Positions 44,459 to 56,140 of a stretch of 64,000 nucleotides of DNA are shown in pieces. Under the pieces are notes generated by a model. The model did no database searches. It was not told the DNA's origin and saw nothing but the letters and a program-made list of their open reading frames with translations. Position numbers and translations under genes: made by a program. The DNA comes from Artemisia argyi (lineage: Eukaryota > Streptophyta > Magnoliopsida > Asterales > Asteraceae): the NCBI GenBank assembly GCA_030686995.1, contig CM060698.1:140759106-140823105 (forward strand), in the 5' to 3' direction. Position 1 is the stretch's first letter. Each line of letters begins with the position of its first letter.

Positions 44459-44903
44459 AAATGGTGTGACCAGTCTTATTACAATGCTTGCAAACAAAAT
44501 TTGAGTTTCTATTAAACCTATTATTTCGATTATTCTTGTTAGACACCTAGTTTTTAGGTCTAGCAACAAAAGTAGATCAACTAGAAGCATGAACATGAGC
44601 ATTTGTATGTGACCTGACAAAGTTGCAAAGGTAGACATAACATCAGGTAAAGAATCATTAATCAAAATGTTAGTCCTAATATGACTATACACATCATCAA
44701 GTCCCATTAGGAACTCTACATCAATCTGATTAGCTGAGTATAATTCTTAAGTTTTTCTTCAGTGTCACAAGTACAATTAGGCAGATCAACTAAAGAATCA
44801 TATTGTTTACATTAGGAAATTAAACATATGATAGCACTCAGCTAAAGACATACCAGATTGAGTAAATGTATGAATCTTATAATGCATATTAAAATCATAC
44901 ACC
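44459..44903 (-). pseudogene. copia-type gag fragment
   Basis: Minus-strand frames contain FLMGLDDVYSHIRTNIL and LPDVMSTFATLSG, typical of plant copia gag (retrotran_gag type). A broken zinc knuckle follows, reading CKHCNKTGHTI, after an Asn-rich stretch. At least two frameshifts and a stop separate the pieces. The 3' side is cut by the LTR at 44458 and the 5' side by the LTR starting at 44904. Confidence 0.75.
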
Positions 44904-45109
44904 TGATGAGGCGAAAAATGAACCACTTTTAGGGGGTCATTTAAGCCCGGAATTGAATTTATTTGATCAAATATTGCCCTAAATCATTTCTTTTGTGATT
45001 TTAGGTACTTTGGGAGTGAAATCTAGAAAAGGAAGCAATTCGGACGTTTTTGGAGCATAAAAGTGAAGAAAACGCCAAAGTCTTAATTTTCCTTGCTGGG
45101 AACAGTAGG

Positions 45110-45330
45110 TGACGGCGTCAAGAGCAACATCCTGACGGCGTCAAGAGTAATTTGCATGACGGCCCAGTACAGATTTGACGGCGTCACAAGGTAGGGCGTC
45201 AAGAGGAAAATGCATGACGGCCTGGAAGACCATAACACATGACGGCGTCAGATGAAGATTAAGGCAGTCCGAGAAGTATTTTGGAGGCGAGGTGACGGCG
45301 TCACCTATTTGGTCTTGACGCCGTCAGACC
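45110..45330 (+). promoter_or_regulatory. cluster of TGACGGCGTCA motifs upstream of a TATA box
   Basis: TGACGGCGTCA or half-sites occur about nine times in 220 bp (for example at 45110, 45132, 45292), ending just before the TATATATAG at 45339. TGACG is the core recognised by plant TGA-type bZIP factors (as-1-like elements). The position in an LTR U3 suggests an enhancer. Binding is inferred from the motif only. Confidence 0.55.
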
Positions 45331-45338
45331 CTATTTCC

Positions 45339-45347
45339 TATATATAG
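45339..45347 (+). promoter_or_regulatory. TATA box of the solo gypsy LTR
   Basis: TATATATAG directly follows the TGACG cluster and precedes a leader-like region. Confidence 0.55.
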
Positions 45348-46651
45348 TTTTCTAATTTTCATATTAAAAAGAGAGAAGTTTTGGAGAAACACTAAGTACG
45401 AACTTGGTGCGAATTTTACAGGTTTTTCAAGGGTTCTTAGCCCTTGATACCTTTCATGTGTAATTGAGATAAGTATTCTTTTAATTCAATCAATATGTCT
45501 ATGTGGTTGTTGTCTATATCTTGTTCTTGTCTTAATTCCATCATGCTAGGCTAGATCTATCTTGTGTTTGCTTGGATCTAATGAAACCTAGATGTTAATT
45601 ATGTGTTGATTACTTGTTTATGGTTGTATTGGATGAATGAATTCGATGTTAGGCTTAAGAAAACTGGCAGATCTCCAAATGGTAACATGCTTGAACGTCT
45701 TAGGAAACATGAACTGATGTGCACTAGGTTTTATTGGTTGTATTTAATGCATGAGCCACTGTTTATAATCCCTATGGTTGTGCCGGGCATGGCATAGGAG
45801 GAGATAAGAGCTCATAGGATTGGGGAATTAAGTGCGCCACCCCATGAATGGTATTAAGGAATACAATCCGTCATCCACGCAACTATAACAAGTGATTAAC
45901 GTGTAAAAGATATCTAGGGAGTAGTGAAATCTAAGTAAACACATTTTCTCCACTTATTGCTCATAACCTTAAAATAATTTAGTTTATTTTCATTTTTAGT
46001 ATTTTATTTTGATTGCATCTTAGTATTGGGTTAGTTGACTAGCAACTAATTCCGCCCAAATCCTTCAAACTCAAGATTTTTACTTGCTTTCTAAAAAATA
46101 TAAAAATACAAAAATAATCATCCCTCACCTTTAGAACTAGTATTTAGGTTTTCTAATCCTAGCGACACTATTCCTAGCTGAACGATTAATCCCCCGGTAC
46201 TTGTCACTATACTATACTACAACGATCAGGTACACTGCCTGGTGGGGGTTGTAAGCTTCTCGAGATCACTCGAGAGGTAAAGCCTGGTGTGATTCCCACG
46301 TATCAAAAACATAAACAGCAAGCATGTATTGTGTAACGAAACCATATCTAGATGTTTATTCCTCGAAATTTCTATTTCGGGTCGTGGCTTCCAATATCTA
46401 TGGGTCAAATATCCATTCGAGTCAACATATAATTGCTGAAGATAAACCAAATATTATAACGTCGAGGAGTGATATGTTGTATACATTTTGGCTACTTGAT
46501 CTTGAAAGCATTATCTTTACAATAACACATCAACGGCACACCAAAATCCCCATGTTCTAAATTACGTTTCTACATTTGTTTTAAAGTTAAGACTTTTATG
46601 ATATATGTGCATATGTACCATCAAATTTGATCAGGAAATTGTTTTGTTTTG

Positions 46652-46659
46652 CGATCATT
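46652..46659. repeat. 8-bp target site duplication of hAT element (left)
   Basis: CGATCATT, repeated at 49442-49449 directly after the other terminus. Eight bp is typical of hAT insertions. Confidence 0.85.
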
Positions 46660-47126
46660 CACGGGCGGAGCCAAGAATTTACATTAAGGGGGGTCGTAAG
46701 TAATTTGTATAATAACACACAATTCGTAGGTCAGTTACTCTACCGGTTGGTTCAGTGGTTCTTCAATCGCCCCAATTGACTTTAAACACATTTGAACTTA
46801 TGGTTATGTCTTTAAGTTATCATATAGTATGACCTTAAATCGTTGATAAAATACTAATGTATCTTTTTATCACAACAACAAATTTTACATAAACACTCTA
46901 AATTAATTACATATCATGTTTTGCTAATTTTTTTCGCATTACGTTAAATACTGTTAACAAAATAAAACAACTAGTACCAGCCATCAGGTAATAAAGAAGG
47001 GCAAACAATGAAAATTGAGTTTCTCTTTTTCCTAGGCAATGTGACAAAAAACTTTGATGGTCATATTATTACACACACGATAATATCTTGTACAGTGATT
47101 TTGTCCAACATTTCTTCCTACCCCAC

Positions 47127-47830
47127 CAGGGCTGTCCCGTGAATTTCGGTTGCCCTGGGCGATAACATATATAGGGCCCTTTCGTATGTAAATTTTACAT
47201 ATCTATAAGCAAAAAGCTTCTATTAATACTCTAAAAAAGTTTTTATAGAAGCCCATATATTACAAAGAGTAATTTGTTTATCATCCACTCATGATCAAGG
47301 TTATGCAAAGATAAAGGTCACTCAACTCAAATTTAAACAACCAATTTAAGTTCCATATGCATACCTAATAAGGTTGATAGATCAATGTCTTAACTGAAAT
47401 AGTATAAAATTTTTCATAATAAAACTGCTTTATTATCTTAAATAAAACTAATGATGTCCACCAACATTAAGCAACTACATACATGATTAGTGACATATAA
47501 GATCAAAGATAAACAATAAGAATCTTAATAGAAAAATAAATAGAAAAACAAAGGCAAAGATTACCTTTTAAGATAAAAAAAGAAGCATTGAGAAAGTGTT
47601 ACTAAATGTGATGATGACAACCGCTCAGGTGTATATTTTCGTTTTATTTGCCGCTGTTTGCTCATTGACGCGGGTTAGGTTCTCCCTTTAATATTTAAAC
47701 TTTAATTTGGAATCTGTGGCTAGTGTTTGGCTATTAAAAAGGCTTTATGTCAACTAAGTATACATTGGGCTTCTAATTATAAAAATGGTGCCCCTCAAAA
47801 CTTTGGGGCCCTGTGCACTGGCCCAGCCTG
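47127..47830. mobile_element. nested hAT-like remnant (CAGGGC ends)
   Basis: The left end CAGGGCTGTCCCGTGAATTT and the reverse complement of the right end, CAGGCTGGGCCAGTGCAC, plus internal GGGCCCT/AGGGCCC blocks, resemble non-autonomous hAT elements common in plants. The 8-bp flanks (TACCCCAC and CCCCTCCT) match only in part, so the boundaries are tentative. Confidence 0.45.
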
Positions 47831-48442
47831 CCCCTCCTCAAAACTGGGCTTGTACCCCACGTCCTCACCACACTTACATCTATATTCTTCCTCAAACATT
47901 CCTCAAATACTTATTCTTTCAAACAATTCTTCCTCAAACCTTCAAATCTTTTTTGTCGACTGTGTTGAAAATGAAACTTAGTGTTTCATAAAAACCCAAT
48001 TACCTATCTAGACCAAAAATACATCTCATTTACAAATCTAGACCAATTTTTTACAACTCACCAAAATGAACCGAGAGAAAGTTTGGAAGTGACATCTTGG
48101 TCACATGTATAAAACTGATGGCATTTTGGAAGCAAAAAAGCACTTGTTAGACTAGTAAAAACGTGAGACGTGATAGTGACATATATTCGGTTTTCATATT
48201 TTCATAAGCCAAAATGTAAGTTAAAGTATAGTGATAACATAACATAATGACATACATATTTATTAAAGGAAACATCTATCTATAAGTATGTAACTTGCTT
48301 GCATTACCAGCAAACATCTATCTATAAATATGTAAATTAATATGCCACCTTTTCATGCATGTAGATGGTTGTACGTACATGCATATATACACATATTGCA
48401 TGAACAATGGCTTAGCTAATAGGATACAAGTGACTTATGTAG

Positions 48443-48649
48443 GTGGGAACAACAACAGCTGAGGGTTCTATCTCGTACGATGAGCATGACCAACAAAGGC
48501 ACCAGCATCATCAAATGAGCCATGAGAATGGTCAGCAACAATATCCACATCATCAGCAATATCCACATCAACATCACATGGCGCTTTCCATGTTAGCATG
48601 CCATCTCAGCAATCGTCGCTTCTTCTTCTTCCCTAACACATCTAGATGA
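48443..48649 (+). CDS. short Gln/His-rich frame, possibly a captured exon
   Basis: 68 residues starting MGTTTAEGSISYDEH, followed by a stretch rich in Gln and His (HQQYPHQHH) and ending in a short basic/aromatic tail. GTAG precedes the first codons, compatible with a splice acceptor. The composition is like the low-complexity part of a plant transcription factor, but I do not recognise it. It lies inside the hAT element and could be a captured host exon or a chance frame. Confidence 0.25.
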   Translation: MGTTTAEGSISYDEHDQQRHQHHQMSHENGQQQYPHHQQYPHQHHMALSMLACHLSNRRFFFFPNTSR

Positions 48650-48709
48650 TGACTCCTTTAATGCATCTAGGATCATGGAAAATTATGAGGTAACTTAACA
48701 ATTAATTCT

Positions 48710-49100
48710 TCACCCTCGACCTCGCCAAGAAACTTGACATCGCCCTCGACCTCGCCAACAAACTTCACCAAGAAACTACACCTCGCCCTCGACCTCACCC
48801 TCGAAACTTCACCTCGCCCTCACTAAGAAACTACACATTGCCCTCGACCTCGCCAACAAACTTCACCAAGAAACTACACATCGCCCTCGACCTCACCCTC
48901 GACCTCGAACAAACTTCACCTCGCTCACATCCTCGCCTAGACATGTTCACCTTGCTTTATTTTCACCTCCACCTAGCAGACTCAACTCCACCTCACGTTT
49001 AAACCTCGCCTACACATCGCCTAAACCCTCACCTCACCTAAACATCGCCTACACCTCGCCCAGCTTCTAAATGTCACGTACACCTCGCCTACACCTCGCC
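48710..49100. repeat. CCTCGCC minisatellite in the hAT element
   Basis: Irregular repeats of CACCTCGCCCTCGACCTCGCC and AACTTCACCAAGAAACTACA, with periods around 12-45 bp. Strong strand bias: C-rich with almost no G outside CG. Confidence 0.85.
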
Positions 49101-49441
49101 CTTTTACATGTCTACTAGATCTAACGGTTAGAAAGTTATTTAGTAATAGATCTAATGGATAATATCAAAAAGTTCATTCTCGATAATTTTATGTGCGAGG
49201 TTCATTCTCAATAACTAGTGATATAAAGTGTTCATTTAAGTAATTTACTCTTTCATAAATATTTGAGAATATTGAAATACTTACTTGAGAAATTGAGAAA
49301 ATAAAGAAAATGGGCAAACGGGTATCTTAGATATCATATATTGGGATAGGCTAGATTAAAGAGAGATTGGAAACCAAGCTACACTTTGGGTTGTTGGGGG
49401 TGGCCGAGTACCCACTAGCCACCCCACTGGCTCCGCCTCTG

Positions 49442-49449
49442 CGATCATT
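49442..49449. repeat. 8-bp target site duplication of hAT element (right)
   Basis: CGATCATT, identical to 46652-46659. Confidence 0.85.
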
Positions 49450-49865
49450 ATAGATCATAAATCTTAGCTCTGAATACTCTTGGTTCTATATGTTACATAA
49501 TTAGTTTTGACTGAATAAGTAGTTACTTAAACTTAAAAGTCCAACTGAAAATTTTCACTTATCTCAAGGTTTTTGGCTAAATAGCTAGTTGATCTAAAGC
49601 CGAATTACCTCTTAACTGAATTGATTACAAGCTATATATACCTTGGCTGTTTCAGGATCATGTTGCTTGAGTGACCTGATTGTATACCAAATTTTTGCCT
49701 AATTGAATCTTCCAAACTATGTCGTCGATCTATTGGTTTATCTTTCGGTAAAAAGCTACGAGCATGTATTGGTATGCTACTTCTTCTATACATGTGTAAC
49801 ATAATCAATTACCACTGCTATACAAAGTTGAACAATAACAACGAAAATGTAGTACTTAAAAATAA

Positions 49866-50168
49866 GGGATAATTTCAAAAGTAGTCCTAAAATCAAATTT
49901 TACTTCACACCTAAGTCAAGAATTCTGAAAATTTTAATTTTGGTCATGTGCGACTGTGCGACTCCAATAATATTGTGAGATGTGGCGTGACAAAAGGTAC
50001 AAAGGGTACAAGTGGGTGGAAGAGACAAAAATTTGTCATGTCACATGTCACAATATTATTGTGTTGCACAGTCGCACAGGTCGCACATTACCAAAATTAA
50101 AATTTTCAGAATTCTTCACATAGTTGTGGAGCAAAATTCGATTTTAAGACTACTTTTGGAATTATCCC
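49866..50168. mobile_element. Mutator-type MITE, 303 bp
   Basis: Inverted repeats of ~115 bp start GGGATAATT and include AAAAGTAGTCCTAAAATC and AATTCTGAAAATTTTAATTT. They are flanked by the perfect 9-bp duplication TAAAAATAA (49857-49865 and 50169-50177). Non-coding. Nearly the whole element can fold into one hairpin. Confidence 0.88.
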
Positions 50169-50237
50169 TAAAAATAATTTGATTGTTAGAAAAATATTAC
50201 AAATATACTAAACAAATTTGAGCACTTATTGTCATGG

Positions 50238-50490
50238 ATGTAAGGGTGAGCAATCGGACTGTTTAGACCGGACCGACCGACCGGACCGATCGAAGGACCA
50301 ACGGTCCGGTCTCAGTCCGGAGTTTTTCCTTATTTCGTTCTCGGTCCGGTCCGGCTTACAAACCGGATATTTAGCCTATTTTGACCGGACCAAGACCGGT
50401 CCAGTCTCTGTCTATGGTTTTTCCTAAACTCGGTCTTCGGTCCGATCCGGTCTTGGCCGGTCCTGTCCGGTTTTTGGACCGTGATCACAT
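50238..50490. repeat. CCGGAC/GGTCCGG-rich repeat, probably a MITE-like element
   Basis: Many copies of GACCGG/CCGGTC in both orientations between GGGTGAGCAATCGG and GGACCGTGATCAC. Highly self-complementary. Similar GTGAGCA...GGTCCGGTCC repeats are widespread in plant genomes. The ends are not firmly placed. Confidence 0.5.
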
Positions 50491-51401
50491 GGATGTTATG
50501 TTATTGGTAAGTTGATCTGTTGGTTGATATTCTTGGCTCAAAATTGCTCACTATTCGTATTCTTATTAGTATGTTCCGGTTCCAAAGTTTTAAAAAACTT
50601 CTAAACAATGGTAACAACAAATCACTCGAGATATGTAGGCATACCTATCATTGCATTAATGGTATATCTTTAAAACTCACAAATATGATTATAAAAATTA
50701 CTGCAAATAAAGTAATTCAATTTCTTAACATACAAAAATCTTATTGGTAAGAACTTGTCGCGAAGATGTCCGACTCACTTATTAACTCATGACTCACTTA
50801 TGTAACGATGTCAGATTGTATTGGATATGGAATCTAAAAGAGGCACAAAGTATTTGACAATTATTAGTGAGTCATATTAACTATACAAATGAGCTAATCC
50901 AAATTTTTATAATACCTGGAATCTGATGACAAAGTATTGCTTGTTAAAGAAAAGACTAATACGTAATAGGAGTATATGATTAGCTGAATTAGGTGTTAAA
51001 GATGGTAAAGTACACACATATTCATTGTTCAATTCCTCTAAAATTATGTTTCGGATTGTGGTCCGGTACCTAAAAGGTCACAAATTCATTCAAATCGACA
51101 TACAATTCTATGTTACATTTTATCAGTACATATAATTGTTGCTAAAGTCAAATCCATTTATAATAACGCTTAAGAGAGTGAATACTTTGTACATGTTTGG
51201 TTGATTGATCGATCCTGAAAGCTTCAGATCTACATTCAGTCGTTCTCATGCACCAATAACGACGCCCCAGATTTGATGTATTGAATCCTTGTCGTTTAGT
51301 TCACTTGTCCTAAACATAAAACCAATAAAAACAATATTTCGCATCTATGAGTTTTTAAAAATTCTTAGGAGTAATCCATTTGATTAGAGAGCCTTATAAA
51401 A
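50491..51401. other. AT-rich intergenic DNA, nothing recognised
   Basis: Short frames only, without recognisable motifs, and no repeat boundary seen. Confidence 0.6.
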
Positions 51402-54528
<3,127 letters not shown>

Positions 54529-54531
54529 GAT

Positions 54532-54543
54532 TGGTACCAGAGC
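54532..54543 (+). other. primer-binding site of the chromovirus
   Basis: TGGTACCAGAGC three bases after the LTR resembles the initiator-methionine tRNA site (TGGTATCAGAGC) with one mismatch. Confidence 0.75.
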
Positions 54544-54700
54544 TAAGGTTATAGCGAACTAGGATGCATCATGGACCCTAGACTATAACCACACCATCAT
54601 AGCATATCATCATTTCATCATAAGTGCATATTTACTTATTTCAGGTGATTCCATTTTTACGAGTTATTTATTTTTATTTCACCTTGATTATCACAGAGAC

Positions 54701-55654
54701 ATGTCTTCGAATCCAAACACTGTCATACTTTACACTATATCAGACTCTGATGATGAGGGCTTTGTGTCCTCCACTGCCGTTTCACCACTTGTTTCTCCTA
54801 CACCTGAGTTGCCACTTTTGGCGTCAGATGATGATACCGAGCCTTTCGAGGAGGAGGAGACGGCTCCTACTTCTCATGTCCATCCTACTGTACCCACTGA
54901 CATACCATCATCTCCTACTACTACTATCCATTCAGAGCCGAGACTTATGTTTCCTAGGGATAAGACTATTCAGGTTGCTAGGAAGAGGGTTTGCCCAGCT
55001 ACATCTACTTATAGGAGTCTCCCTAGTCCTACTGTGCCTACACCACCACCACCAGCCATACCCACTACCACTCCTATAGCTACCTCACTCTTGCCGGTCA
55101 GGAAGCGTGCAAGGCTTACCACCCCAGATTCACCCACTACCGAGACTGCTGACCTTTCACCACCACCAGTATACTACATAGGTGAGAGTTCTAGAGCGGC
55201 TGCAGCTAGGGATCCTACAGCCGTTACACTAGAGGATCAGTTTGATGCTCAGCAGGAGCAAGTTGATAGCTTGGGGTATAGAGTTGATGAGATTATTACC
55301 ACTCGACTTGAGACTGTCGAGGAGCAGGTTGAGGATTTGATTCAGGGCAGAGTTAGTATTGATGTGTCTTACCATGGACTCGAGGCACGACAGTTGAGGC
55401 ACCAGGAGCAGATTGAGCTACTTAGGGATGAGTTACCTGAGATTCGAGATAGAGCTCAGGCGACACAGGAGACTCAGTGGGAGCAGGTAGACCAGTTGGC
55501 ATTGCTTCGAGAGAGGTTAGTTGTATTGGAGCGTAGAGATGCTTCTTTTCAGTTACGAGTCCAGCACTTAGAGGAGATCGTAGTTGCGATGGATCGTGAG
55601 ATTTGCCGCTTGAGGGGAGAGCCTGGACCATCTAGAGCACCTGGAGGAGCCTAG
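54701..55654 (+). CDS. extra ORF upstream of gag in the chromovirus (317 aa, Pro/Thr-rich then coiled coil)
   Basis: A complete frame from ATG to stop, separate from gag. Residues ~1-60 are acidic/Ser-rich (SDSDDEGF, DDDTEPFEEEE). Residues ~60-165 are Pro/Thr-rich with two basic patches (RKRV, RKRARL) that look like nuclear localisation signals. Residues ~175-305 are Gln/Glu/Leu/Arg-rich heptads (QEQVDSLGYRVDE, LRERLVVLERRDA), strongly suggestive of a coiled coil. I recognise no catalytic domain. The frame is unbroken although gag-pol is damaged. Such pre-gag ORFs occur in some plant gypsy elements, with unknown function. A structural or nucleic-acid-related role is only a guess. Confidence 0.7.
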   Translation: MSSNPNTVILYTISDSDDEGFVSSTAVSPLVSPTPELPLLASDDDTEPFEEEETAPTSHVHPTVPTDIPSSPTTTIHSEPRLMFPRDKTIQVARKRVCPATSTYRSLPSPTVPTPPPPAIPTTTPIATSLLPVRKRARLTTPDSPTTETADLSPPPVYYIGESSRAAAARDPTAVTLEDQFDAQQEQVDSLGYRVDEIITTRLETVEEQVEDLIQGRVSIDVSYHGLEARQLRHQEQIELLRDELPEIRDRAQATQETQWEQVDQLALLRERLVVLERRDASFQLRVQHLEEIVVAMDREICRLRGEPGPSRAPGGA

Positions 55655-56140
55655 ACGTAGACTGGTATTATATTAGCTTTTATTATTTTCCTAGTCCTGG
55701 GGTGTGGGACATAGTTCAAGAACTTGTAGTCTTTTGGTTGTTGTACAAACAAATATATCAAGTGCGACTCTACTATGTTGGAAATGTTGTGCTATATATA
55801 TTATATCGGTCCATGTAGGCCGAAATTTTCATGTATTATATTCATGTGTTGTGATTATATTTATGATGTTTCGTGGTTGCTCTTTATTATTATCGTATTT
55901 ATACAGGTTGTGGTTGTATATATACATGTCGTGGTTGTATTTATACAGGTTGTGGTTGTATATAGACATGTCGTGGTTGTATCTAGACAGATTGTGGTTG
56001 TATTCGTATATGTCGTGGTTGTATTTATACTTGTTGTGGTTGTATATATTTATACATGTTGTGGGTGTATATCTTTGGTTCGATGACTATTTCTATTATG
56101 ATTTCTCTCATGGTTAATTCCATTATGATTTATCAGAAAT
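55655..56140. repeat. spacer between extra ORF and gag with ~27-bp tandem repeats
   Basis: From about 55905 to 56070, six or more copies of a TTGTGGTTGTATxTA(T/G)ACA(T/G) phrase follow each other with period ~27 bp. The Tyr/Trp/Leu- and Val-rich frames here translate the repeat and are not taken as genes. Confidence 0.8.

Larger units (their letters stand above)
44904..46305 (+). mobile_element. solo gypsy LTR (Athila/Tat-like), TGAT...ATCA
   Basis: Starts TGATGAGGCGAAAAATG and ends GATTCCCACGTATCA (1,402 bp). The last 130 bp (CACTATACTATACTAC, GATCAGGTACACTGCC, CTCGAGAGGTAAAGCC) resemble the conserved ends of Athila-like LTRs. A TATA box is at 45339-45347. No primer-binding site follows and no internal genes are attached. 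The 5-bp flanks ACACC and AAAAC do not match, so it may be a truncated or recombined copy. Confidence 0.65.
46660..49441. mobile_element. 2.8-kb non-autonomous hAT-type element
   Basis: The left end CACGGGCGGAGCCAAG and the reverse complement of the right end, CAGAGGCGGAGCCAGT, form the terminal inverted repeat, flanked by the perfect 8-bp duplication CGATCATT. No transposase is seen. Inside are a second hAT-like remnant (47127-47830), a short Gln/His-rich frame (48443-48649) and a C/T-rich minisatellite (48710-49100). It must rely on a transposase supplied elsewhere. Confidence 0.8.

Noticed and set aside
45603..45797. 64-codon frame inside the solo gypsy LTR
   Set aside because: It lies wholly within an LTR with no recognisable protein features.
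46226..46560. Short frames spanning the end of the solo LTR and downstream DNA
   Set aside because: They cross the LTR boundary and show no protein-family motif.
55704..56117. Trp/Tyr/Leu-rich and Val-rich frames before gag
   Set aside because: Alternative frames of the ~27-bp tandem repeat, without conserved domain features.
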